This document shows, piece after piece, positions 11,001-21,167 of a stretch of DNA of 64,000 nt. This DNA comes from Guadua angustifolia (taxonomy: Eukaryota; Streptophyta; Magnoliopsida; Poales; Poaceae). The notes under the pieces were generated by a model, which was not told the origin of the DNA, made no database searches, and was given only the letters and a program-made list of their open reading frames with translations. The stretch lies in assembly GCA_036346375.1 (NCBI GenBank), contig JAYEVE010000991.1, forward strand, positions 716,785 to 780,784, given 5' to 3'. Position 1 is the stretch's first letter. Every line of letters starts with the position of its first letter. Made by a program: the position numbers and the translations under genes.

Positions 11001-11178
11001 TTTCAATGCGATGAGACTAAACAAAGATATTCTAAACAAACATGTTAGTCTCGATATAAGATATGTCATTAAGAACAATATCGCATTAGGGGATAAACTC
11101 AATATTGGATTTGTCATTAACACAAGATTAGATTTGTCATTAACACCAAAACCATAACTAATTAAGGTTGAACTTACA
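8024..11178 (-). repeat. Left (3') LTR of the gag-only element
   Basis: Plus-strand termini are TGTAGGG (8024) and CTTACA (11178). It aligns throughout with 16430-20980 apart from small indels and the nested solo LTR there. The most divergent stretch is 8880-9115, where the copies differ in a cluster of CGGTACTACCG-like words. The LTR is unusually long and is composed largely of successive inverted repeats, described separately. No open frame in it is convincing. Confidence 0.9.
8100..11060. repeat. Chain of hairpins, many with constant ACACA loop
   Basis: Successive inverted repeats, given as centre loop and arms. 8693-8717: CCTAATTGCA arms, perfect. 9204-9222: ATGATCA. 9229-9247: GTGCAAA. 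9281-9305: one mismatch in 10. 9345-9361: GGATCA. 9368-9388: TTTGCAAA. 9473-9493: one mismatch in 8. Longer imperfect arms of about 15-25 nt surround the ACACA at 9704-9750, 9767-9812, 9853-9898, 10007-10051, 10063-10109 (loop ACATA), 10125-10163, 10178-10227 and 10582-10637. 10719-10796 has arms of about 35 nt. Other loops: 10673-10713 (ACTCA), 10827-10941 (TCAAGTTAGAGT arms, about 80-nt loop) and 8118-8167 (TCAAAACCTA arms). The right LTR has the same set. The function is unknown; the RNA would be highly structured. Confidence 0.8.
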
Positions 11179-11193
11179 ATCTCCCCCTTTTTG
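11179..11193 (-). other. Polypurine tract of the gag-only element
   Basis: The minus strand reads AAAAAGGGGGAGAT immediately before the TGTAAG start of the 3' LTR, the expected plus-strand primer position. Copies of the CTCCCCCTTTTTGGCAT-like word recur downstream on the plus strand (11410-11590), giving several additional purine-rich tracts. Confidence 0.85.
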
Positions 11194-11881
11194 GTGATTA
11201 ATGACAAATCCAAGCTTAATGAGCATATTTGGGTTAAAACTAACATGTTGAGAGAATTTAAGCTAATTTAACACATATGCATATTAATTCTCCCCCTTAA
11301 TCATATTAAGCTTACTTTTTAAACCAAATGATACACATATGCATATTAATTCTCCCCCTTAATCATATTAAGCTTACTTTTTAAACCAAATGATATTAAG
11401 CTTCCTAATTCTCCCCCTTTTGGCATTAAACACCAAAAATGGAAAAACTAAAAGATTAACTTGAAATACATTCTTCCCCCTTTTTGGCATTTAAACATTT
11501 ATCATTAATGAGATTTATCATTATCTCCCCCTTTTTGGCATTTAACTTTTGAAAAACATTTTCCCTTTTATTTAATTATTCTCCCCTTTTTGGCATACAT
11601 TTTTTTCTTTTAAATATTCTCCCTTTTTTTAATTATCTCCTTTTTAAGCTCCTAATTCTCCCCCATGTAATTATCCCTTTTTAATTTAGGTCATACAAGA
11701 ATTGAAATGAATACTTATGACCTAGGGAAAAACGACATACACTCTTTCAATTCCTTGCCTAGGATTTGAACATAAAAACTTATGCCAAATAAAAAGGGTA
11801 TACAAGGAGTAAAACAAATTTTCATTTGAAATATGGTCTAGAAATAAGGAAAACTCGAAAAGAGACCATATTTGTATTTTG

Positions 11882-12965
11882 GATACCACTTGTAAAGATA
11901 CCACTTGCAAGAATTAGCAATAAAATATGGATACCACTTTAAAAGAAATAAGCACTTTGCAAATATGGATACCACTTGTAAATACAAATAAGCATGAAAA
12001 GCAAAGAAGGGTATCGCGCGGGTTATTTGAAATACATTCAAATAACTCACTCCTCATTTTATTAGGCTTTGCAAATTTCAATATGATTCTTTTAAAGAAT
12101 CCAATACTTTGCCTAATATGGTCAAACGAGGAACCCAAAAGAAATAGATACCACTTGAGCAAATAGATATCACTTTAAATCTATCTCAAGGGCTTTGCTT
12201 GAAAATCCAAAAGAATTTGAGCTTTTTCAAATTTTAATTGAAGAACAATGCTCAACTTGAGATTTTCCTCTTTTATGTATTTCAACACATAAAGACTCTC
12301 ACACAGAGAAAACTTAAGTGGTTGAACTTAAAATTTTAATTCGAGAGGAAACTCTTACTCAAAAATGTGGGTATCGCAATAATGCTACAAAGAGGTAATG
12401 AAATACCACTTGTAGGAAATAGTTGAATTCAATGATACCACTTAAAAAAGGAAGTCAATTAATCACGGATATCACTAGAAGAGATGAACAATAAGATCCA
12501 TGATACCACTTGGAGAAAAAATAAACTCAATGATACCACTTGTAAGCATATGAAATGAATAAATGTTCAATTGATACCACTTACGATCAACTCACGAAGA
12601 ATTGATACCACTTGAAAGAATAGTCGATAACATTGATGGGTATCAGAGCAAGAGAATTTAAAGCAATATATACTTACGGGTATCAAAAGAAGGAAAGCTC
12701 AAAATAAGACAACAAAATCTCAAAGGTTTTCTTATTGATCTATCTTGAGCTTTGGATTTTGTATCAGAGCACATTAAAGACATAATTTCACTTGGAAGCA
12801 TTTAAGTGCCCAAAACCTGATATAAATAAACTCCCCAAGATGTTCAATGAATGAACCATAGAGTTATTTGCATTTGAATTGCACAAGTTTTATCTTTTCA
12901 AAAGATCAAGTGAAAATCACGCTTTAGATTAATTTAAAGTGCTCAAACTGATACCGCTTGGAAAC
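11882..12965 (-). repeat. Dispersed copies of the PBS-junction motif
   Basis: GATACCACTTG or close variants occur near 11882, 11898, 11929, 11969, 12147, 12402, 12432, 12503, 12532, 12572, 12603 and 12950. In element sense they read CAAGTGGTATC, which equals the last LTR base pairs, the spacer and the first PBS bases at the true junction (16419-16430). GGTATCAGAGC-like words also occur in plus orientation near 12637 and 12760. Spacing is irregular, so this is not a simple tandem array. Confidence 0.7.
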
Positions 12966-13124
12966 CCTTTCAAATAAATTTTAGAAATTTTTAAATTTTG
13001 CACAAATGAACTTTGGGATTACAAGAAACTTTTCCAAAAAGAATTTTTGAAAAATCAAATTCCAATCAAAAGATATCCCAAAGCAAAACTCGAAATTTTT
13101 TTGAAGAAATCAGAACCAACATGC

Positions 13125-13205
13125 CAGGACCGGTACTACCTCTCACCAGGGCCGGTAGTACCGCAAACCCGGTACTACCGCTGGTAAGGAGCGGTACTAC
13201 CGCAC
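13125..13205. repeat. Cluster of GGTACTACC/GGTAGTACC words
   Basis: At least four copies of CCGGTACTACC or its reverse complement occur within 80 bp. Equivalent clusters lie in the two LTRs (8880-9115, partly degraded; 17278-17520, well preserved), so the motif is shared by the LTR and internal region. Confidence 0.6.
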
Positions 13206-14629
13206 CTGACAGCCGGAGACTTCGAGTCTTTTGCAAATTTTGGCGAAATCGATTTAAATGAAGTCCAATTGATTTGAAATTTTGCAGAGATGAATTTTGG
13301 ACTAATTAGAAGGTTTTGCAAAAAGAATTTTCTCAAAATCAATTTTATTTTGAAAGATATGGCAATTTGAGCTTTGAGGTATAAACGAAAGTCGATTTTC
13401 ACGAAAAGCCTCAAAATGCAATTCAATTTGGATTTCATGCAGTTTCAATTTTCATGGCTTAGATTGGTGTATCAAGAATGTTTCTAGCCAAGATTTATAA
13501 TGAAATCCAACTTGAATGCCATGATTTGAGCATATTGCTTAAATAGGCCTTTTTGGATCAAATCAAATCGTTTTCGAGACAAATTAGATTTCAACATAGA
13601 GTTTTCATTTTGAAAGCTTGTAAAACATTTGAAATACATAATAGAATACTTTTACAAAGCTTTTCACAAATTTGGGTCATTTAAATACAATTTTGCCTTT
13701 TGATCTAAATAGTCCAAATGAAGAAGCAATAAGAGAACAAGTCAAAATCAATTAACACAAAGATTCAAATTAAGCATGAGATATGATATAAAAATTTGGA
13801 TTTTATGTATGAGTCTAAAAATATCATTTTGAATCAACTCTTGTGTAGAATTTTGATTCAAATGATGAAACTCACTAAGTGCAAGAGTATGACCGTTATG
13901 GGTCAAGTATAGTTTTCCGGCGAGTTTCAAAATCAAATAACTTTTGGTAGGTTGGTCTTTTGAAAATCTTTTGAATACGAAAGTTGTTAAGAATGACCAA
14001 CTCTAGGAGTTTTGTTTTGGAATTACTTTCAAAATCTTTTTACTTTTATTTCTATGAAAATTATAAGTTTAAATCAAAATCAAGATACTAGTAACTAGAT
14101 TTTTGGAGTTAAAACTCATTTTCTTTTCAAAATAGATTTTGTGAAGCCAAAACATTTGAAAAACATTTCGAAAATATTTGTATACATTTTTCAACTAGTT
14201 TTTCACAAGATTAGTAATAGTATACAAAATTTTGACTTTTGGCTAATGGTTGATTTTGAAAATATATATATATGCACTTATATTAGTATGGGCACACGTA
14301 GGGATGTGGTACACATGAATATGATTTAGCACTCCCCCTAAATGTGCCACCTATTAAACTTGCTCAAGATTTGCAATTAAGAGAATAGATAAGAGGCGAG
14401 AGCAAGTGTCCATACCAAGCAATCTAAATTGATTCTAGCATGAATATTACAATACAACCTACACAAGGCTATATGATATGACAATCAATTTAAATACTTG
14501 TTACCGAGATGGCATTGGCTCATGATGGACTTGTTGTTCTTTCATGCTTGACACCACTTGTAGACTAATATAACCCTTCTCCTCTTGAGTGGCAAGCGTC
14601 CAATCCATCTCTTATCACCTAAAAGTCTT

Positions 14630-16291
14630 TTAGGCGATTTTTGGTACCCAATCCTTGTTGGGTCCGACGATGTTAGTCACAATGGATTTAGGAACCCAAA
14701 TGGCCCTAAATTTAACATTATTGAATTGACTAATATGGCTAGGAATAGTTTTGCGTGAATTATTCCTCCTAAGCAAAATATTTGGATTTAAGTGGGAGGA
14801 CTTAGGAGGGTATTGATATTTTGCAAAACCATTTCTAGTTCGATCCTTTCTAAGCATATGATAATTAACATTATGAAATGGCTTAGAGGATCTAGCATTT
14901 CTAGCAAAAGTTTTGCTATTATTTTTCCTAAGCATATGATTTTCATGTTTTTGCATAGTCTTAGGAAACTTAGCATTTTGAGCAAATACATTTCTAGAAA
15001 TACTCTTCCTATGCAAATGAATATCATTTTTAGCGGGCATAGGGAACTTGACAGGCTTGGCAAACACATTTCCATTCTTGTCCTTCCTAAGCAAATAATT
15101 TTTATTAATGAGAATAGGCTTAGGAGTTATACCTTTGGGACAATCCTTACCAAAATGTCCCTTTTCCCGGCAATTGAAGCATGTCACGCTATTTGGCCCT
15201 CTCTTGACCGATTTGACTTGCTCCTTGCCGGTTTGCCTCATGGTTGGTGTTGTGGCCTTGTTATCCACTTGATTAGGGCACACGGAGGCGAGGTGGCCCT
15301 TCTTGTTGCAAGCAAAACACTTGATAGTCTTCGAGTGTCGTGCGTTGTGTCTTGTCTTGCTATTCTCCTTCTTGGAGTTGTACCCGAGTCCTCGCTTGTC
15401 TTGAGGTGCCCTTGGCTTGCTCAAGATTTCGTCGAGGAGGGCTTTTCCTTTTACGCACCTCTTCAAGTCATTTTCCAACTTAATGACTTGGGCCTTGAGC
15501 TCATTATTTTCCTCTACAAGATTAGCATCTAAACACATAGAGGAACTTGAAGCAAATTTATTAGAGCAACAAGGTATATCAATTAAATCATTGCAAGGGG
15601 TGGACATGTCAATTTTTGATGAAATATTAGAATTTTCATCTAAGCATGGCATTTCATCAATTAAATCACATAAGACTCCTATATCCACCTTAGACTTATA
15701 AATTTCTTTGAGAAGGAGGGATTCATGATTTTCTTTAAGCATATTATAATTACTTTGAAGTGATTCATGTTCAAGCTTTAAAATCTTATATCTTGTTTTC
15801 TCCTTCCCAAGATAATTATTTAGCTCCTCTAACATATCCATTAAATCATTATAAGAGGGCTCATCATCGTTTTCATCATCACTTACCTCATTTATACCTT
15901 TTGCCATGAAGCAACGAATTTTTGATATAAGTGAAGATTCGTCGTCGCTTGAGGCGGAGGTTGAGGATGATGGTAATGCCGGTTCTTCACTTGATGAAGA
16001 GGTTGAAGAATCGTCAACCAACATTTCTTCCTCAACGCAATCCTCAATTGATGTGGATGATTCAAATTCATCTTGAAGCTTAATCCACATTTCATGAGCG
16101 CTTGAGAGGTTGCAAATGAGGTTGAATATTTCTACGCTCACAAAACTAAAAATAGCATTAGTAGCTTGAGCGTCGAGATGTAGACATTTCTCCTCTCCTT
16201 TAGTTGGAGCAATATCATTAATTGGAGAAGAAATGCCGACATCTACGATCCACCATATTTGTGGGCTCATGGATTTAAAATGATTAATCAT
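14630..16291 (-). CDS. gag: Gag polyprotein of the gag-only element
   Basis: An uninterrupted 553-codon frame starting 125 bp inside the PBS. Residues 1-80 resemble the capsid-type start of Copia gag (IWWIVDVG, ending FSSAHEMW-like with L in place of the first F). An acidic Ser-rich stretch follows, then a coiled-coil-like region (about 150-300). Two CCHC zinc knuckles follow, CFACNKKGHLASVC and CFNCREKGHFGKDC, about 40 residues apart, for RNA binding. After them a basic region repeats an (H/Y)(M/L)LRK...FA...(F/P)PK unit about five times with a period near 24 residues. The product would package the RNA into cytoplasmic particles. The frame has stayed open over 1.66 kb while pol is absent. 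That suggests recent gag function, or a young insertion. Confidence 0.85.
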   Translation of the reverse strand: MINHFKSMSPQIWWIVDVGISSPINDIAPTKGEEKCLHLDAQATNAIFSFVSVEIFNLICNLSSAHEMWIKLQDEFESSTSIEDCVEEEMLVDDSSTSSSSEEPALPSSSTSASSDDESSLISKIRCFMAKGINEVSDDENDDEPSYNDLMDMLEELNNYLGKEKTRYKILKLEHESLQSNYNMLKENHESLLLKEIYKSKVDIGVLCDLIDEMPCLDENSNISSKIDMSTPCNDLIDIPCCSNKFASSSSMCLDANLVEENNELKAQVIKLENDLKRCVKGKALLDEILSKPRAPQDKRGLGYNSKKENSKTRHNARHSKTIKCFACNKKGHLASVCPNQVDNKATTPTMRQTGKEQVKSVKRGPNSVTCFNCREKGHFGKDCPKGITPKPILINKNYLLRKDKNGNVFAKPVKFPMPAKNDIHLHRKSISRNVFAQNAKFPKTMQKHENHMLRKNNSKTFARNARSSKPFHNVNYHMLRKDRTRNGFAKYQYPPKSSHLNPNILLRRNNSRKTIPSHISQFNNVKFRAIWVPKSIVTNIVGPNKDWVPKIA

Positions 16292-16415
16292 AAATATTTT
16301 CCATCAAGCATAATTTGAGCCATTAAGCATTTGTGGATCGGTGGAGTGCACTAAACCGCTAGGCACCATTCTTTTTACTCTCTAGACGGTTAAGCCTAAA
16401 ATGAGAGTGACCGTG

Positions 16416-16427
16416 GCTCTGATACCA
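16416..16427 (-). other. Primer-binding site, tRNA-iMet type
   Basis: The minus strand reads TGGTATCAGAGC two bases inside the 5' LTR (which ends at 16430). This is complementary to the 3' end of initiator methionine tRNA, the usual primer of plant Copia elements. Confidence 0.9.
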
Positions 16428-18782
16428 CTTGTAGGGTCGAGGATGCGCCTAGAGGGGGGTGAATAGGCGTTTATAAAATTCGATCGCTCACTAATCAATT
16501 CGCTCTAATCAACCCCTATGTCAAAACCTAATCAATTATATATGCGGAAGCGATAAATAGGTTTTGACAATTTAAAGCCTAAATCAACTAGGCTCACTAG
16601 TGCACTAACTAAATTAAGTCTCTACAATAGAATTGCTAAATTGATCAATCAATTAATACTTAAGCAATTCTAATACATTCAAGCAATTGACACATATGCA
16701 AAAGGTAAATACTTGAATGTAAAGAGACAAGAGACAACCGATGTTTTTCCGTGGTGTTAGGAGACTTGCGGTCTCCCTAGTCCACGTTGAGGCAAGCCCA
16801 CACTTGGACCGCTCCCGCCGAGCACCGCCTCTTTCCACTAGTCGTGGTTTTTCACGCTCAGCGCAGAGGCTCAACCCGAACCTTCACAAACTTGCGGGCT
16901 TTCACACCTCGAGAGCTCCCGCACGACGACGCCGCCTAGGAGTCGGCAACCTCCAAGAGTAACAAGCCGCTCCTCACTTGAACTTCACCGAGCACAACGA
17001 ATGCGCTCCCGGTGATCACCTCGTGCAACACAAGCACCAAGGCCTCCCTCAAGTGCAACACATGCATAAGAGGTCACTCAACCACTTCCTAATTGCAACA
17101 CATGCAATTAGGGCTCACACTTAAGCTCAAGAAGCAAAGGGAGAGGAGCAACACATGCACACAACTCCCACACACAGCAACAACACCAGCAACCCTTGCC
17201 CCAAGCCCCCAAGGGGGTATTTATAGCCCCCCACAAGAAAACTAGCCGTTTGGGGGCTTTTTCGGGCAAAATCAGCAAACCGGTACTACCGCCCTCATAG
17301 GCCCGGTAGTACCGGCCGTAGCCCCAACGGTCGGCTAACGGTCACATTTGCGGTACTACCGCCAACCAAACCCCGGTAGTACCACATTTGCGGTACTACC
17401 CAAGACATCATGTAGTGCCGGCCTCAGCAACTCCAGAAACACTCATTCTGCCAAATAGCTACCGCCAACTAAAGGCCGGTAGTACCGCACTTGCGGTACT
17501 ACCGCCCATACACTGCGGTAGTGCCGGCCAACAAGAGAAATCTGATTTCAACTCCAAATCCATTTCTCCAAAAACCAAACTTATTCTTTGAGCCACAAAG
17601 ATGATCAACACATGATCATACACACGTGCAAAACACATTTGCACCAACTTAGCTCATGCTCAAAGATTCTCAACCAAATTTGCGAAAACACATTTCATAA
17701 ATCAACACCGAACTTATGCGATCAATCCTCTAGCCATGTAAGGATTAACACATGATCCCGACACTTTGCAAAACACATTTGCAAATGCCAACACATGCTC
17801 TAGGATTGACACGCATAGATCCAACGTTTATTTGCAAAACACATTTGCACAAACGCAACAACCTCCAAATGACGAAAACACATTTTGTCAACAACTCAAG
17901 AACTATTTGCAAAACGTATTAAGCAAATCAAACTCGAGTTTATGAGATTAATCCCCCTAGCCATGTGAAGGTCAACACAAGACCCGGTCAACTTGCCAAC
18001 ACCCGTTGCAAGCCCCACTCACATGCTCTCGGGATTCCGGACTCATAAACCTCAGTTTATTCGCACAACGACTTTGCAAATAACGCAATAAACACCATTT
18101 CATGCTTGAGCACTACTCTTTGCAACACATGCAAAAGTCTAGCTCCAAGCAACATCAAATCAAGGTGCATGAACTCTCTAATTGCAACACATGCAATTCT
18201 CTAGTTCCATGCAACACCAAAACCAAACGATCACACTAAAACCAAATCAACAGTATGAGCTCTCTACTTGCAACACATGCAAGCCTCTAGCCTCATACAA
18301 AGCACAAACACCAAAACGTGCTTGTGCTCTCTCCTTTTGCAACACATGCAAAACTTAGCTCCAAGCAACACCAAGGTTTTATAAAGATTTGTTTTGCGAA
18401 CCAAAACATGAAGCTTCACCATTTGCAACACATGCAAAAGTGAACTTCACGCAAAAGCCAACGCATTAGCTTATCCTATTTGCAACATATGCAAATCAAA
18501 GCATAATGCGAAAACCAAAAGCAAATACTCTTCCTCTTTTGCAACACATGCAAATCAGAGTATAAACCAACAACAAAGCATAAGTTTAACCCATTCGCAA
18601 CACATGCCAAATGGTTAACCTTAATGCAAAAACCAAATCCAAATGGTTGAGCTTGAGTGACACGGGATTGAGATCACCAACACATGTTGAAGCTCGCGAA
18701 AGAGGCAACCCCTCTTAATAGTACGGCGATAAAAGAACTAGACTCAAAGACTACAAAAGTCCTTAGCCTATCTAGTTGTACC

Positions 18783-20176
18783 TGTTAGTGTTATGCCCTT
18801 GAGGCAGTCATATAGATGATTGTAACATGACTATGCTTATGAATAATAATATGATTATTGGTCCAATGAATGTATATCATTATATTGATCAGCAAGTATG
18901 TGACTTGCTTATGAAACTCTCTACTTATTGATATAATTTCGTAAGTATCTCTCGATCGGGTATCATCGTATAGGACAACGATGAATAGATCAAGACATGT
19001 ATTGATCGATGATTATGTTTCATAGATCATAGGATATGGAGATATCATCAATACATGTGAACTCATGATGAAGAACATGGGTTAGATAGACTCGAATGGG
19101 ACACTGCGAGAATGTTACATTCTTATGTGTCATCAGTGTATCTCATACATAGTGGATGTATGATCCTTAGACCTGAGATTGTCACATTCCCTACATGTGT
19201 AATAGTTTACCTTGGGGCCACCAAACGCTATTCCCTAACCGGATAGTTATAAAGGTAGCTTTCATGTTTGCTATGAAATGTGCGAGAGGAAGTGGGCGAT
19301 CAAGATGGAATTTGCCACTCGAGGTAACGGAGATATATGTCTAGGCCACTCGTGTGATATGATTAAGGAAGTGCATGGCCATGCCGTGATTGAGAAGTCA
19401 ATCACAACTTATTAATATATCACGGATACGAGAGATGGATTGAACTATCAAAGGATGACATACTTCTCGCCTTGAGTTCGATCTTCATATAGTTTGGCAA
19501 AGGGATTATTACATGAGTACTTTTGAAAGGTTCTATCCGATTTGATCATATGCGTTTGGGAGTTGGCATGCTCGCAAGGAACCATTGCCGCCTATTGGAT
19601 TGGGAAAAGGGTTTTCCGAATCTATGTCCAAATGTACATGAACCTCTGTGGTCACACACTTAAGCGGCCGACGCATTAGTCGGATTGGATCCGTAATTAA
19701 TGGACCTCGTGGGCTTAACGCTACCGATGGGCCTGGCTTAGGGTTTCGTCGGCGTGGCTATATAAGGAGAGGAGAAGGGTGGGTGTGCATGCTATTGCGC
19801 ACGTCCAGAACCCTAGCCTCCACCTCTCATTGCCCTTGCCGAGCGACGCGGTGCTTGCACGCCGACGCACGGCGTTCCATCCCGGGACGTGTGGACTGCT
19901 GTGGTGACGCTGCTACTACTGCGGCGTGGTGAGGACGATCCACGGCGAGGACGATCCGCAGCGAGGACGATCCACGGCGAGGACGATCCGCAGCGAGGAC
20001 GATCCACGGCGATGACGATCCGCATGAGGACGATCCGCGACACCAACGCGCGAAGGATTCCGCAACTGCGCGTCTAGTGGTAATCCAATCTGTGATCCCT
20101 TTCTTGCGAGTAGCTTTTCTGGTTATGCGGTAGAAATTTTAATTTGTGCTAGCATAGCATACCGCGTTCCCCAACA
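18783..20176 (+). mobile_element. Solo LTR nested in the right LTR
   Basis: The sequence from TGTTAGTG to CCAACA interrupts the right LTR exactly; the left LTR has no counterpart. The flanks are GTACC (18778-18782) and ATACC (20177-20181). The empty site in the left LTR is ATACC, so the duplication has one later mutation. A TATA box (TATATAAG, 19759-19766) gives plus orientation. Neither PBS nor PPT is present, so it is a solo LTR left by recombination. Lineage not determined. Confidence 0.85.
19931..20039 (+). repeat. 16-bp tandem repeat in the solo LTR
   Basis: Nearly seven copies of GAGGACGATCC(A/G)C(G/A)GC in tandem, alternating between two variants, about 170 bp after the TATA box and so probably inside the transcribed part of the LTR. 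Confidence 0.8.
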
Positions 20177-20980
20177 ATACCTTCGCCGCCGCGCAAGCAA
20201 TCCCCTTTGGGGTCTTTATGATCTTCGCATATTTGCTCCCCCGGGATTATCACTCTTCTTCTCTTCGGGATCCACTCTTGACGCCCATCAACTCATGATG
20301 CCGTCCAAGTCCCGTTCTCATCCATCTTTGGACCTAACTCAAACATAACTCATGAAACTTGTTAGTCCAAGATGCATGGTTGTCTCAATTATCTCTTGCA
20401 CTCCATTAACACATAATGGATGCCTTTAGATCAATTGAGCACAACCTAAATCAATAGAAATGATTTAAGTGTGTCTTAAGTACAATAATGCAACTCATGC
20501 TTCATTATACTTAAGAACTATTCATTTGTCCTTGATTAATCAAGAAACACCATCAACACATGATGAAGTGTTCTTTAATGATTAACAAGACAAATGAACT
20601 CAATTTAAATTATCATTTAAATTGACTCTTCAAGTTAGAGTGTGAACTCCCCCTAAATATGTGCATCCATGTAATATATGGATTGGGAAACATGATACAC
20701 ATTTTGTGGTTAACATAATGGGGATATTCATACTCTAACTTGACTCCAAAGTATGCAACTAATATGAAGATGAATATGCAAACATACCTTGGGTTTTCCA
20801 TTTTTCAATGCGATGAGACTAAACAAAGATATTCTAAACAAACATGTTAGTCTCGATATAAGATATGTCATTAAGAACAATATCGCATTAGGGGATAAAC
20901 TCAATATTGGATTTGTCATTAACACAAGATTAGATTTGTCATTAACACCAAAACCATAACTAATGAAGGTTGAACTTACA

Positions 20981-21167
20981 CCGCCGCCATATCTTCAATA
21001 ATAGCCGATCATTATAGCTAATTATTCTTTCCTGATTTACAGCCAGCCACATCTCTCTAAATATGGCTAATTGTTATAGCAAAATCCCTGATTATTGTTG
21101 GTAATTAATAGCCGGCCAATCATTCCTTTTATACTTTATATATGCTGTACAGTTTTCACAGAATCAA
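20981..21167. other. Helitron cargo, probably ABCC intron sequence
   Basis: AT-rich, non-coding, between the retrotransposon TSD and the ABCC frame. It may be an intron captured together with the exon. No motif beyond this. Confidence 0.3.

Larger units (their letters stand above)
11194..14629. other. Non-coding internal region of the gag-only element
   Basis: About 3.4 kb of AT-rich sequence lies between gag and the 3' LTR, where a Copia element would have pol. I find no protease, integrase, reverse transcriptase or RNase H motif in any frame. It contains a near-duplicated pair at 11271-11330 and 11331-11390, repeated CTCCCCC(TTTTT)GGCAT words, the PBS-like motif set at 11882-12965 and a short GGTACTACC cluster at 13125-13205. 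Confidence 0.7.
8024..20980 (-). mobile_element. Gag-only Copia-type LTR retrotransposon (non-autonomous)
   Basis: A complete element flanked by a perfect 5-bp duplication, CCGCC (8019-8023 and 20981-20985). LTRs of 3155 bp (8024-11178) and, without a nested insertion, about 3157 bp (16430-20980) start TGTAAG and end CTACA in the element's sense. The primer-binding site is TGGTATCAGAGC (initiator tRNA-Met type) and the polypurine tract abuts the left LTR. The internal region of 5.25 kb holds one gag frame and about 3.4 kb of AT-rich non-coding DNA. No protease, integrase or reverse transcriptase is recognisable. It would need enzymes in trans from an autonomous relative, most plausibly a SIRE/Maximus-like Copia (inferred from the PBS and gag style). 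It sits inside the Helitron. Confidence 0.9.
16430..20980 (-). repeat. Right (5') LTR of the gag-only element, interrupted
   Basis: The same sequence as 8024-11178, with a 1394-bp solo LTR at 18783-20176. It keeps CGGTACTACCG-type words better than the left LTR (17278-17520) and has an intact hairpin at 18335-18353 that is degraded in the left copy (9935). No internal gene. Confidence 0.9.

Noticed and set aside
13748..14329. Short frames between gag and the LTR as possible pol remains
   Set aside because: No protease, integrase, RT or RNase H residues in any frame.
14792..15532. 246-residue plus-strand frame opposite gag
   Set aside because: It is the antisense of a recognisable zinc-knuckle gag frame and has no motif of its own.
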